This document shows, piece by piece, positions 1 to 10,479 of a stretch of DNA of 64,000 bases (position 1 is the first letter of the stretch; every line of letters begins with the position of its first letter). The DNA lies in contig NC_086172.1 in NCBI RefSeq assembly GCF_023053635.1, positions 8,467,001-8,531,000 on the forward strand. Reading direction: 5' to 3'. A program made the position numbers and the translations under genes. This DNA comes from Elgaria multicarinata webbii (lineage: Eukaryota > Chordata > Lepidosauria > Squamata > Anguidae). Under the pieces are notes generated by a model. The model was not told the origin of the DNA. It did not search any database and was given only the letters and a program-made list of their open reading frames with translations.

Positions 1-655
1 GGTGCAAAGTTTCATCTCTTTATCTTTAAAAATGACAATTTAAAAAATAATAATTTAAAAACCTCAATTTTTAAAAATTCCTAAAAATCAGTGGATGAAC
101 GGATCTGTTTCAAATTTGGTGTGGCTAAAGCTCTACCTAAATCTTATCATGGTGCAAAGTTTCATCTCTTTATCTTTAAAAATGACAATTTAAAAAATAA
201 TAATTTAAAAACCTCAATTTTTAAAAATTCCTAAAAATCAGTGGATGAACGGATCTGTTTCAAATTTGGTGTGGCTAAAGCTCTACCTAAATCTTATCAT
301 GGTGCAAAGTTTCATCTCTTTATCTTTAAAAATGACAATTTAAAAAATAATAATTTAAAAACCTCAATTTTTAAAAATTCCTAAAAATCAGTGGATGAAC
401 GGATCTGTTTCAAATTTGGTGTGGCTAAAGCTCTACCTAAATCTTATCATGGTGCAAAGTTTCATCTCTTTATCTTTAAAAATGACGATTTAAAAAATAA
501 TAATTTTAAAACTTCAATTTTTAAAAAAATTCTAAAAAATCAATGGATGAACGGATCTATTTCAAATTTGGTATGAGTAAAGCCCTTCCTAAGAGCTACC
601 ATCGTGCCAAATTTCATGTCTTTGTCTTAAAAAATGACAGAGTTATAAACATTTT
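1..655. repeat. 150-bp tandem repeat (satellite or minisatellite), cut by the window edge
   Basis: Units start at positions 1, 151 and 301 and are practically identical over 150 bp. A fourth unit from 451 is diverged, and a partial fifth from about 602 fades out near 655. The unit is AT-rich with runs such as TTTAAAAAATAATAATTT. The array probably continues to the left of the window, so the copy number is unknown. A 61-codon reading frame crosses units but lacks any recognisable domain. I read it as a by-product of the 150-bp period, which is divisible by three. Confidence 0.95.
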
Positions 656-688
656 TGTTAATTCCCACTAGAGCTGCTCTTTGGAAAA

Positions 689-770
689 ATCCGGATTTCC
701 CTTCCCCCTCCCGGATTTGTCATAAAAAACCCAGACAAATCCGGACAAATCTAGTCATATGGTCACTCTA
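689..770. repeat. Interspersed repeat fragment of unknown class
   Basis: A short block with ATCCGGATTT and its approximate complement (AAATCCGGA) ends in CATATGGTCACTCT. It resembles the GGGTGACC(C/A)TATG edge seen at 7975, so both may be ends of dispersed elements. Class and exact ends cannot be fixed from this window. Confidence 0.35.
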
Positions 771-779
771 TTGTTGATG

Positions 780-1915
780 GAAGGATAAAACAGGGAGATA
801 TTTAGCAAGGAAAGGCAGAATATAATTATAATTGTCGTAAGAACAGAGGAATCTATGAAGATTCATCATTTGCTGTGCTTGATGGAAGTTGTAAGCTAAA
901 ATATCTGTAGGGCCTCAAGTTGGACATTTCTGCTATAGCTAAGCCAGTAGCTAAGGGGGGCATTACAAAACTACAAGGGCTGTTCGACCTTTCTGTAATT
1001 CAAGCCCTGGGCTCCACAGTGTTAAATGGGCTTTTCTTCCATGTAAGTGTTACAAGATTGCTGTCTTAAATGTCAAAACTGATAAAGTGCAGGGGTTGAG
1101 TCATATTTGACAGTGACAGACATTAGATGAGAAGTCTTTGCCCCATTTGTTTACTGGAATTGAGGGAAAGACACTCTGCCGTATATTGAGCTGTTCCGGT
1201 GGTAAGGCCTGGCATTGAACACACGTTCCAGGACTCACTTCTGAGTAAAGTTTTGTTAAATTTACGGCTGTAGTAAGCATTGAACTACTAACCATCAGTA
1301 GTCTTATGTGGCTTACCCTTTTTAATTAGAACCATTCCCTTACCTGTTCTTAATAATTTGTAATTTTAAAGTCTATTAAGTGTTGTGTGATTCTCATCAG
1401 AATGTGCAGTGACGGAAAATATAGTAAAAACCAATCTAAGCAACAAAGAACAAAATTAACGACAGTTCTTAGACAAACATTTCTTGAGAACCCCTCTGTG
1501 GAACTTGGATGATATTTTTTAAAAATTGTTGCTAAAGCCAGGGTCAAAGTTGCCTGTTGATAAAATGTGAGGATAAACCATGCAATAAGTGACCTTTGCA
1601 GAGGCTCCATGCTGCTGCTTATAGTTTAGGTTTGTTAACATACAGAAAGCATGTTTGGCTGTGTCCATGGGCTCTGAAATTCACTCTGCTTATTTCAATC
1701 CCTTTAATCAGATTGCAGGTTCTAATTAACGACTCCCTTAGGAAGACTGAACCTTGAGGAAATCAGGGAACTCTTTTCCAGTTGCTCACTCTCTTGTCAT
1801 TTAAGAACTATGGCTTGTGCTAGGGACTGTTAACCAGGGACTGATATGCAGTGAATACATGTATTTTACTTCCTGAAGCCTGTTCTTTGTTTATGCAAGA
1901 GAATGCTATTCAGAG
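780..1915. other. Intergenic stretch, nothing recognised
   Basis: No open frame with conserved character, RNA gene or clear repeat boundary was recognised. The block has ordinary AT-rich vertebrate intergenic composition. Confidence 0.5.
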
Positions 1916-1921
1916 CCTTAG

Positions 1922-2122
1922 GCCATAGCTAGACCTAAGGTTTATCCCTGGATCGTCCAGGGGTCAAACCTGTTCATCTAGGTGACACACAGGGGATCCA
2001 GTGCTCGGGCAGGGATGATCCCTGGATGATCCCAGGATAACCCTTAGGTCTAGCTGTGGCCTAGGTGACACACAGAGGATCCAGTGCTCAGGCAGGGGCA
2101 AACCCTGGATGATCCCAGGATA
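1922..2122. mobile_element. Foldback MITE (family A here) with a partial second copy
   Basis: The left end reads GCCATAGCTAGACCTAAGG and the right end near 2060 is its near-perfect reverse complement, giving an element of about 139 bp (1922-2060). From 2061 on, the internal segment starting at 1980 (GGTGACACACAG...) is repeated once more, so the locus carries a direct duplication of about 60 bp. The same terminal repeat bounds the element at 36120-36247, which supports a dispersed non-autonomous DNA transposon. The superfamily is not assigned. Confidence 0.75.
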
Positions 2123-2570
2123 AACCAATCCCAGCTGCTGTAATCGTCCTTCATAGGGAATTACTTCTTCCTCTTGATTGTTTTAGGGCACAATCCTATG
2201 CATATTTAGACAGAAAAAAGCCTTACAATTCCCAGCATTGTAGAGTGGAAATTGTAGGACTTTTTCCTGTGTAAATATGCATAGGATTGCATCCTTGGTT
2301 CCCTCTTTTGCACTTTTTCCAGCTCTACAATAGCTCCTTTTAGGTGCAGCGACCAAAACTCCACGCAGTATTCTAAGTACGGTTGCACCATAGGTTTGTA
2401 TAAGAGCAGAATGATATTGGCAGTTTTGTTCTCAATTCCTTTCCTAATTATGCTTACCATAATTAGGAAAGTTTTTTTTTTTTTAATAGCAGCCACACAT
2501 TGGGTTGACGATTTTATCGAGCTGTCCACCACAGTTTCTGTTTTACTGATTAAAAAAAAAAATCCCAAAT
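2122..2570 (-). mobile_element. CR1-type LINE fragment, antisense, split by a MITE
   Basis: The plus-strand text matches, with divergence, the block at 31560-31870 inside a longer antisense CR1. Both share CCCAGCT..TGTTGTAA, the GCAGCCACACATTG segment and GAGCTGTCCACCACA. On the minus strand a peptide with YLEYCVEFWSLHLK is readable, matching the conserved CR1 reverse-transcriptase C-terminal region (LEYCVQFWSPHLKK type). The fragment is interrupted at 2186-2294 by a short inverted-repeat element. Confidence 0.75.
2186..2294. mobile_element. Foldback MITE (family B), copy 1
   Basis: The element is about 109 bp and nearly palindromic. The left arm GGCACAATCCTATGCATA is mirrored by the right arm TATGCATAGGATTGCATCC, and the inner arms CAATTCCCAGCATTG and GAAATTGTAGGAC also pair. 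It sits inside a CR1 fragment whose flanks join smoothly when the element is removed, so it moved after the CR1 copy was in place. Related copies lie at 13796-13914 and 15905-15993. Confidence 0.85.
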
Positions 2571-2614
2571 GTAAATATTTTGCAATATATGTGAATGTAA
2601 AATACTCCCTTACC

Positions 2615-2720
2615 GGCCTGGTTCAGACAAAACCATGCTGTTTAACCACAAAATGGTTAAGGGACCCTTAACCATTTTGTGGTTAAGCAACATGGTTTAG
2701 CGTGTTGTCTGAACCAAGCC
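2615..2720. mobile_element. Foldback MITE (family C)
   Basis: A nearly perfect inverted repeat of about 106 bp. The outer arms are GGCCTGGTTCAGACAA and TTGTCTGAACCAAGCC, and the inner arms carry TTAACCACAAAATGGTTAAG and its complement around a short centre. Such a structure would fold into one long hairpin. GGTTCAGAC also occurs at 23340, and a related GTTCGGACAACACGC end lies at 18058, so the family appears to be dispersed. Confidence 0.8.
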
Positions 2721-3282
2721 ATTGAAGAAAAGAACTGCCTAGTACCAATAGGTAGGTTCAATAGAAATCTGCCTATCAATATGATAGAGTCAGTTTTGAC
2801 AGGTAATCAGATAATCTGGGACTACATTTGTTTCCCCTGCTATGTGGCCTGGTTTTGGATTCTACTACTTATCATCAGCAACCTTTCTTGCCTGCCTTCA
2901 GTGTGGATTTCATCACATTCTAGCCTGTTCTTTGACCTGATATGGACTAACTGGTAGGATCTATACAAAGACCGAACTCTGAGAGATCCCCAAATAATTT
3001 CTAGTTGATTGATGGACTCTCATTGGAAAGCAAGTCTTCAGCAACTCATCTATTACTTTTCTGTTTGGGTGCATACTTCTCCTCCCATGCTGTTACCTAG
3101 TTTTTTGCAGGGATATTTCAAAGCTAGGGTGGCCATGTGTCTTACTTTATAGAAGACAGTCCTCCCTTTGAAGGGCTGCCCCATCCTAGCCTGGTTCAAA
3201 GAGAAAGAACCATAAGAAGGGAGAGCAATGGGGCCTTGAAGTTGTCCCCCAACAGTACCTGGACAGCAGATACACAGGACTC
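2721..3282. other. Intergenic stretch, nothing recognised
   Basis: This holds unique-looking sequence between the foldback element and the Harbinger-like element. Open frames here are short and uninformative. Confidence 0.45.
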
Positions 3283-3619
3283 CTAGGCCAGATCTACACG
3301 TCGTTGCGAAGGCGCTTCCGTGCACCTTTTAAATACGTACCTAAATGAAGCGTCTCTTTCTTTACTGTCTCATGCGCCTTTTCTTTAGTTTCATTTCATT
3401 GGAGCGGTTCACACTCTTCTAAATTTCTGTCCCTTCCGTCCCTTCCGTCCCAAGTGGGCGTTTCTTAGAGGCTGGCTTTGGTGGATGCTTGTGACGTTCT
3501 CCCTTGCTCCCCCCTTTTTTAAAAAATTCCTCAAATCCCAGAATTCCCTGTTTGGGTCATTGTGCTCGTTGTGGAGAAGATGGAGTCCATGGATAGTGGT
3601 AGGTTATGGACGGTTTTTT

Positions 3620-4021
3620 CTCCCTTTGTCCCGAAGTGACCTGTCCACGTGCGTATGTGAGACGAACGAATGGGGGTTTTGTATATGAAGGTTTTTTCTC
3701 CCTTTGGCCCCAAGTTGCCTGTATACGTGCACATGTGAGACAATCGAATGCCTGTTATGAATATAAGGTTTTTTTTTCCTTTGGCCCGTAGTTGGATGTG
3801 CACGTGCGCATGTGTGATGAACGAACTAGTGCTACGTATAGGAATTATGTGTCTCCCTTTGGCCCCAAGTTGCCGGTACACGTGCACATGTGAGACGATC
3901 GAAGGAGGGTTTTGTATGGCAAGGTTTTTCTCCCTTTGGCCCCAAGTACTAGTGCTATGTATAGGAATTATGTGTCTCCCTTTGGCCCCAAGTTGCCGGT
4001 TCACGTGCGCATGTGAGATGA
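3620..4021. repeat. 77-78-bp minisatellite inside the Harbinger-like element
   Basis: The phrase CTCCCTTTGGCCCCAAGT recurs at 3620, 3698, about 3775, 3853, 3930 and 3976, giving a period of 77-78 bp with one shortened unit of about 46 bp. Each unit contains ACGTGC(G/A)CATGTG and a GAACGAAT-like segment. Long minus-strand and plus-strand frames across this block are translations of the repeat and are not treated as genes. Confidence 0.9.
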
Positions 4022-4087
4022 ACTGCTATGTGTTTCAATTTAAACATTCCTGTTGGTTTAAACATTGTCTTTCAATTTTTAATACAG

Positions 4088-4180
4088 GTAATGGACAGCT
4101 TTGCAGCTTTGGGATTTCGGGGATCCTGCAGAGCCACAGATGGAACGCATAATTGCAATGTTGTTGCTGTATATTCCTTC
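4088..4180 (+). pseudogene. Relic Harbinger transposase exon
   Basis: A splice-acceptor-like TTTTTAATACAG precedes a short open segment beginning V-M-D-S-F-A-A-L-G-F and continuing to R-A-T-D-G-T-H-N. In Harbinger transposases the equivalent segment reads G-A-x-D-G-T-H-I, and its Asp is the first residue of the DDE triad. The surrounding catalytic core is missing, so no activity is expected. The assignment rests on a short motif together with the terminal repeats and the 3-bp duplication. Without those it would not stand. Confidence 0.55.
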
Positions 4181-4350
4181 ACTCTCTTCGCGACTTCATG
4201 TTTTGTGTTACATTGTTTCATATTGAATAAAAACCTTTTGTATTGGCATCTGTACTTCCCTTTTCAACCAGTAGTCTCCAAAAAATGAAGTTTTGTTTAA
4301 AAAATAACTTTATTTAAATTAATAATGTACATAAATAAAAAATAGCACTT

Positions 4351-4676
4351 CATTAAAAAGAGAACATGCATTCATCAGCAGACATAAAAACATCAAAATT
4401 AAAGGGTAATCTAAGGAGGGGTGGGGTGGGTTTGTGTGTGTAGGGGAGAAACTTAACATTATTTTCATTCCAACATGCAGAAATGAAGTGAGCTTGACCA
4501 GGCAGCAAAAGCAGTTCTGCTAAGAAAAATTCTGTGCAAAAGTGCAGGTTTTGAAAAAGGGGGGGGGGGGGGACTGACGAAACTATCTGTTCTTACTTTA
4601 AGAAATTATGCCATGAGGCAGGGGGAAGAATACATTAAAAAGAGAACATGCATTCATCAGCAGACATAAAAACATC
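4351..4676. repeat. 44-bp direct repeat pair
   Basis: The segment starting CATTAAAAAGAGAACATG at 4351-4394 is repeated almost exactly at 4633-4676, within the Harbinger-like element. A run of about 13 G lies between the copies at 4560-4572. Confidence 0.85.
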
Positions 4677-4715
4677 GGCATTTTCTTCTAAAGAAAAAAG
4701 TTAATGAGAACACAG

Positions 4716-5225
4716 CTCCCCTCTCCTCGCTCGCGGGAAAGGTGAAAAGATGGATGCTGCTTTTCGCGCCAGATTTGTGGGTTGGCTATAGGCTGTAAGC
4801 ACAATAGCTGCAGCTCTGTAAACAGAAGATTAACCGAACATGCACATATGCGCATCCCTATTAAGAGCTAAAAAAAAAAAAAAATTGGAAAGGCAACAGA
4901 GGAAAGCAAGAAGGAAAATGGAACCCACCTCCCCTCTCCTCGCACGTGGGAAAGGTGAAGAGTAAAGATGGATGCTGCTGTTCGCGCCGGATTTGTGGGT
5001 TGGCTATAGACTATACGCACAATAGCCGCCACTCTGTAAGCAGCAGATTAACCAATCATGCACATATGTGCATCCCTGTTAAGAGCTAAAAAAAAAATAG
5101 GAAAGGCAACAAAGGAAAGCAATGAGAAAAATGGAACCCACCACACCTGTCCTCGCACGCGGGAAAGGTGATGATTAAAGATGGATGCTGCTGTTCGCAC
5201 CGGAAATAGTATCGGAAGTCGAAAG
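4716..5225. repeat. 213-bp tandem repeat inside the Harbinger-like element
   Basis: Units begin at about 4716, 4929 and 5142, each with (C)CCTCTCCTCGC, GATGGATGCTGCT and, in the first two, GATTTGTGGGTTGGCTATAG and ATTAAGAGCTAAAAAAA. The third unit is partial and ends near 5225. Together with the 77-bp array it accounts for much of the non-coding interior of the transposon. Confidence 0.85.
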
Positions 5226-5450
5226 GCAATAAAATAAATCTGGGCGGAGCAGGGCGGGGAGGAAAGAGCGAATAATTGTTACACACGTTGGAAGAAGGAA
5301 CGCCTTAAATTGACTTAAGACGGACTAAATAACAGCGCTCAAAAGCCGGGAAAATGCACTTTGAAAGTAAGCCTGTGTGTCTCAATGAGCTTCGGGGCAC
5401 ACTCCAGACGCACGCAAGCGCCTTCGCAACGATGTGTAGATCTGGCCCTA

Positions 5451-6870
5451 GTCACAGACTTCCCCATTATGGTGAGAGGTACTGTATTTTTACTTGAATT
5501 ATAGTAATTACTTCTAAGTTTGCCTCTATACATACAAATTAGCACATGCAAATTTTATTATGGATCCATATCCTCTTTTGTCCTCTTTTTTTGTTGTGGG
5601 GGACAAGGGAATTTTTTGGCAATGTGGCTACTGTTCAAAGTCCTCTAATGGAGAAACTGTCATTAAACAGGTTGCAAAGCACACAGAAATGTTTTCATTC
5701 ATGAGATTTATAAATTGCCTTTATGTCTTTCTCACACTATTTAATGTGAATTGTCAGTGTGGAAGAAAGTGCAGAATAGAGGCATTTATAATGTTAATTA
5801 GCAATCCGGCCAGGGTAGGTTAAACATTTGTACTACAGACCCAATGAAGAACCATTTTGAGCTCTCTCTCTCTCTCTGTGTGTGTGCGTGTGTGTGTGTG
5901 TGTGTGTGTGCATGTGTGCACATGTATGAATATGTATGGTGTGTCTAATCCTATATACGAATATCAAACTCATTCTGAATGTGGATCATTATGTAGCCAA
6001 AATGGCATAAATCATCACATAACATGGAGGTATTATCAAACTATGCGAAACCTAAGTGGGGAGGGACATCAAGAACAGCCCAATGGGGACTGAGCATGTT
6101 CCGTGTGCATAAAATACTGGCTGACTGGTGCCAGAAGGAAAATTGGAAAATTGGTGAGTGGGGTGGAGTGGAATGGAATGGAGTATCCTGGAAGAGGGCA
6201 CAGCAGTTTGCCTGGAACAGAAGCATTCTACACAGTGACATTTTGTGGCATGTTCCACTTGTAAGCTTACTACAAACAAAAGCTAGTACAAATGTTATTG
6301 AGAAATGAAGAAATAAAGACTGTTTAGGAATGCTAATATAAGTTTATATTTGTGGAACTTTTGTCTATTGAGGATATGGTGTAATTTCTAAAGATAACAA
6401 TTGTGCCCCTACTTAACTTGCCTAACATCAAAACAATTGGGATCGTAAAACATAACATTTAGAGGATAAAGGATATTTGTTTGAGAGAGAGAGAGAACTT
6501 TTTCCGTCTCCCAGCTTTCATATTCAAATATACAACCTTGAATAGCACTTAGGCCTGCCTTGAATTATTAATTGCAGTGCTTTCTACTAAGGAAAATGGA
6601 TTCTGGATCATTCATGCAACCTGGATGTAAGTTTGCTTCTGAGTGCTCCTAGATGCTATTTTAACTCTCCAAGGAGAATATCCTCAGGGTTTCCTCAGGT
6701 CATATCTCAGGAATATAAAATAAAAATCTAGTAATGAAGTGAGAATCAGCTGCTAAGTGCTCTAGAGGTAGAACAATTTTGTAATGCAAATAACACAGTG
6801 TACTTGGCAACTTCACATCACTAGGTTTAGATCTGTAGCTTTCAAATGTCTTCCAGTCCTCATGAGGCTT
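5451..6870. other. Intergenic stretch, only a microsatellite recognised
   Basis: A (TC)n followed by (TG)n microsatellite lies at 5863-5912. No gene or transposon end could be supported in the rest. Confidence 0.5.
5863..5912. repeat. Compound (TC)n(TG)n microsatellite
   Basis: An uninterrupted CT run passes into a TG run with few interruptions. Confidence 0.95.
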
Positions 6871-6877
6871 CCTGCTC

Positions 6878-6905
6878 TTGTGTGTGTGTGTGTGTGTGTG
6901 TGTGT
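6878..6905. repeat. (TG)n microsatellite
   Basis: A pure TG dinucleotide run of about 28 bp. Confidence 0.95.
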
Positions 6906-6909
6906 TGCT

Positions 6910-7970
6910 ATTACTAGGAGAGGAACTACCCACTTTCCAACCTATACAACTTAGCACACTAAATTATGTGGCTCTTCTCTTGTGTTGATAGATGGTGCCT
7001 GAGGCCAATGGGATGTCTTGCCGTACTGGAATTCCTCCAGATTCCTGAAGTACCTTCTCTGGAGCTCATCAGGGCCCTAATGTGACCTTTGAGCACGATT
7101 AGTTCAATGTGTGCAAATCTACTGAGGCGAAAAAATGCTGTCTTCAAGAACATAATTTGAAAAATTCTAAAGTAAAGTAGTCACATAGATATAATAAAAG
7201 CAGTTATGCATCAAAAACAATCACCTGTTGAATTTTCTCTATGTATTTTACAGTATATTTATATGAGGATTCATGTTACTGTAGATTTCATGTCAGAATC
7301 GGTGTAGGAGGAAAGGGTAAAAGAAAACAAGTGTCAGACAAGTTTCAGGTTAGCATACAGGATAAATTTTCCACTCTCTTTTTAATATCTAGAACTCTTT
7401 TTATGGATTTTTTTGGCACACTTCCACACCATGTAATAGGTTTGGTGTGAAAGGACTATCTGTACCTAATGGAGAAGGCATAAAATCCTCATCCATGTGC
7501 TTTTCGGATCTAATTATAAGGCAGAGCAGAATGTGAATAACAAGTACTCCTGCCTAGATGTGAACATGTATTTGACACAAACGTAATTTGTTCTTCATTC
7601 CTTCATTAATAGACATACTATAAACCACTTGTGACTGCTGCAGGAAGGCAAAACAGATGCACATATAAAGGACCTGGCTCCTGGGAGACATTACGTACCC
7701 ATATAATTGCCAAGTAAACACTGCAATATTTTTCCACCCCTCCCGTCAAAGCCTCTCTGAATGGAACTTCTTCTCTCATCAGGCAAGATCCAAAAATGAT
7801 GCTGTCCAATAAACTGGACATGAGAACAGCAATAAATTGTTTCTCATACGTCTGTTCTCTAAGCAGCTGCAGTATTTTCTCAGAGAGAAAATGAGGGCAT
7901 ATTCAAATGGCTGTAATTTAGAGGGTCAGTACAGTGCACATGGGCAGGGTGCTTCCTACCCATGTGTGGG
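6910..7970. other. Intergenic stretch, nothing recognised
   Basis: No domain-bearing frame, RNA gene or repeat boundary was identified. Confidence 0.45.
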
Positions 7971-7974
7971 AATA

Positions 7975-8100
7975 TTAGGGTGACCCTATGGAAAGGAGGA
8001 CAGGGCTCCTGTATCTTTAACAGTTGTATTGAAAAGGGAATTTCAGCAGGTATCATTTGTAGATATGGAGAACCCGGTGAAATTCCCTCTTCATCACAAC
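7975..8100. repeat. Interspersed repeat end (unclassified reptile-type element)
   Basis: The block starts AGGGTGACCCTATGGAAAGG and runs through CAGGGCTCCTGTATCTTTAAC to CCTCTTCATCACAAC. From memory this sequence type is a common dispersed repeat in lizard genomes, but I cannot assign a class or confirm its ends here. A purine-rich (GA)n run follows directly. Confidence 0.5.
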
Positions 8101-8102
8101 AG

Positions 8103-8136
8103 GAGGGAGGGGGGGGGAGAGAGAGAGAGAGAGAGA
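8103..8136. repeat. Purine-rich (GA)n microsatellite
   Basis: A G-rich run is followed by GAGAGAGAGAGAGA. Confidence 0.9.
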
Positions 8137-8539
8137 ATGCATGACAATGTTACCAGTGCCCCCAACCCTCAACTATTGAAGTTGTGGTCTTCAATATCAA
8201 TGCCTATGCCACTACACTGAGTGTGACTAAGGACTTCATGGCCATTTTGATAACCATGGGTTATTCGCAATGCAGCAGCACCACCCAGTAATGTGGCAGG
8301 TGCTCTTCTACAGGTGTGTAAAAGGGGTGGTGGCTAGGGCTGGCAGGGCCGTGATACTGACAGTGGGGGCAGTATGATCCTACTTTCCTGCTTCATGTGA
8401 GCCAAGTAGGGTTACTGTCATGGGCTGCCATGAGTAAAGGCTCAGGTTTTAGTTTTCATTGTCTAACCTTTGCAGGGGTGGTTTAGATGGGCAGGTCTTG
8501 GACATTTATCCAACTGCTTTCCAGAATTCTCTGAGAGAT

Positions 8540-8900
8540 TTACCTATGTGTTTATTTTTTTACTTTTTTTACTCTGTTTTTCAACAGACACACACTCTTG
8601 AATCAGCATTACAATCATTAAAAACAATGTTAAAATATTAAAACATTAATAACCACAGCAAATATAAAGGAAGAATAAATAATGCAGCAGCATTCAGAAA
8701 CAGCAACAAAGGCAGACTAAAAATAATTCAGTTACGGTTTTGAAAAATAAAAAAAAAGTATTTAGGACTCTAAAACATAAGATTCCATGCCAGGTGAGCT
8801 TCCCTTCAGAATGTATTCCATAAATAGAGCTCCATAGCTGAGAAGATCCTCTCAACGTGCCATCTGCCTAAACAGTTGCCCTGACAAATGTGATACTGCA
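8540..8900 (-). mobile_element. Possible LINE 3'-end remnant, antisense
   Basis: The A-rich text with repeated AAAACATTAA-like words, followed by CATAGCTGAGAAGATCCTCTC, resembles the antisense L2 3' ends elsewhere in the window (for example CACAGCTGGGGTGCCACAGC..GAGAAGGCCCTCC). It is heavily diverged and the call is tentative. Confidence 0.35.
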
Positions 8901-9065
8901 ACTCTTGCAAGCCTGCAGTGCTGAGATAATTTTGCGAGGCATTTGAGGACATTGCTTTCCTTCATAATGATCTTGATGCTGCTGTTGGAATAGGCCTAAA
9001 TGAGGTGTCCAATGGACCGTCTTATCCAGTTTTGTGGGATCAGCTTCTGCAGACTGAGGACATGG

Positions 9066-9105
9066 ACACGATGATGATTATGATGATGATGATGAAGATG
9101 ATGAA
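9066..9105. repeat. (GAT)n microsatellite
   Basis: An imperfect GAT/GAA trinucleotide run directly upstream of a CR1 3' end. Confidence 0.85.
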
Positions 9106-9108
9106 CCC

Positions 9109-9585
9109 AGGATGATCAGGGGTCTGGAAACAAAGCCCTATGAAGAGAGACTGAAAGAACTGGGCATGTTTAGCCTGGAGAAGAGAAGATTGAGGGGAGA
9201 CATGATAGCACTCTTCAAATACTTAAAAGGTTGTCACACAGAGGAGGGCCAGGATCTCTTCTTGATCCTCCCAGAGTGCAGGACATGGAATAACGGGCTC
9301 AAGTTACAGGAAGCCAGATTCCAGCTGGACATCAGGAAAAACTTCCTGACTGGTAGAGCAGTACGACAATAGAATCAGTTACTTAGGGAGGTTGTGGGCT
9401 CTCCCACAGTAGAGGTATTCAAGAGGCAACTGGACAACCAGCTTGGCAACCATCTGTCAGGGATGGTTTAGGGTGGATTCCTGCATTGAGCAGGGGTTGG
9501 ACTCAATGGCCTTGCAGAGTCCCTTCCAACTCTGCTATTCTGATTCTGCTATTCATAGAATAGCAACTCTGCTATTCTATGAAGT
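9109..9585 (+). mobile_element. CR1 LINE 3' end
   Basis: An 86-codon frame from 9112 reads KPYEERLKELGMFSLEKRRL, then RGDMIALFKYLKGC and LDIRKNFLT. These are hallmarks of the C-terminus of CR1 reverse transcriptases. It runs into a short 3' region with TGGACTCAATGGCCTTGC and ends in the octamer-like CR1 tail (TGCTATTCTGATTCTGC..TATTCTATGA) near 9585. The copy is 5' truncated, which is usual for CR1. A close antisense relative lies at 40430-40855. Confidence 0.9.
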
Positions 9586-9589
9586 TGCT

Positions 9590-10475
9590 TGTAGCAGTTT
9601 GACTCGCGTCTTCTCATACTTGGCCCATCTTGGCTTATTTGAGCTAGCTGACTAACTGGGTGGGTTCAGGGTGTAGTGAATGGATCATTGTGTAGCCCAG
9701 TGCAGTTGTAACCCTTTGGTAGAATGTCAGCAGCTCGACCCTTTTTTGACCCTGATGAGCCTGTGAAACAATATTCAAATGAGGAGAAACGATAGAAAGA
9801 GACAAGGGATTTTTGAAGGAAGGTTCTGAAGAAGGCACTAAAAAGAGGTAGAGACAGAAAAGAGAGGTACCGAGGGAGTGGGGGAACAGGAAAGAAATCC
9901 TCCTTTTCCCTTTCAACCAGTGGCCAGTCGGCAGCAGCCCCACTACAATGGCCAGTAAACAGGGCTGTTCAGCTTGAAACAGGTTTTAAGAAATCACCTA
10001 CCTTTATGGACTGAAAAATCATTGAACTCCCTTCCATCCATTTTATTGAGACTTATTTAAATCATTTATTAAGTAGAATGTTTGTTTTGCTTCTTTCCCT
10101 CTCCCCTTCCTTGTTAAATAAATCCTAGTTCTGATTTTATAAGTTGCTTACTGATTTCCCACCCCACCTCATTTTCAGGGAACAGGGGTCCTTCTGGACT
10201 GGAGGCATCACACACTAGTCTGAGATTAACACTTTTCTCCCTCACCCATATTGCTACCATATGAACCCAGGTCCCATGATTTTCACCATCCAACAGGGTT
10301 GCTGGTAGTAAAAGTGGAGTCACAATTGCATGGGTGGTGGTGGTCCCTACTGCTCTTAAAGAGTAAGTGGTATGGGGGGAAAAACCTTCTCCTGGGGGGA
10401 AAAACCTTCCCTGGTGGCAAAGGTACTCAAGAGGGTGGTGGCACTCTTGGAAAAGTACTGATGATTTTTGAAAGT
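9590..10475. other. Intergenic stretch, nothing recognised
   Basis: This contains ordinary sequence with a G-rich duplicated GGGGGGAAAAACCTTC motif near 10375-10400 at the edge of an L2 remnant. No gene was supported. Confidence 0.4.
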
Positions 10476-10479
10476 ACTG

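Larger units (their letters stand above)
3286..5447 (+). mobile_element. Harbinger-like DNA transposon, internally deleted, about 2.16 kb
   Basis: The left end GGCCAGATCTACAC(G)TCG and the right end are inverted repeats of more than 30 bp that include CGTTGCGAAGGCGCTT. Both ends are flanked by the trinucleotide CTA (3283-3285 and 5448-5450), fitting the 3-bp target duplication of PIF/Harbinger elements. Inside is a relic exon with the peptide ATDGTHN, close to the Harbinger transposase signature GAIDGTHI around the first catalytic aspartate, followed by a polyadenylation signal (AATAAA at 4226). The rest of the transposase and the Myb-like gene are absent. The interior has been filled by tandem repeats. 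The copy is non-autonomous. Confidence 0.8.

Noticed and set aside
1-600. Regular repeats resembling a CRISPR-like array
   Set aside because: Units are contiguous 150-bp copies without distinct spacers, in a vertebrate genome. It is a tandem repeat.
3531-4004. 157-codon minus-strand frame with repeated GxLGPKGEKT-like words
   Set aside because: It is the translation of the 77-bp minisatellite inside a DNA transposon. There is no splice or promoter context.
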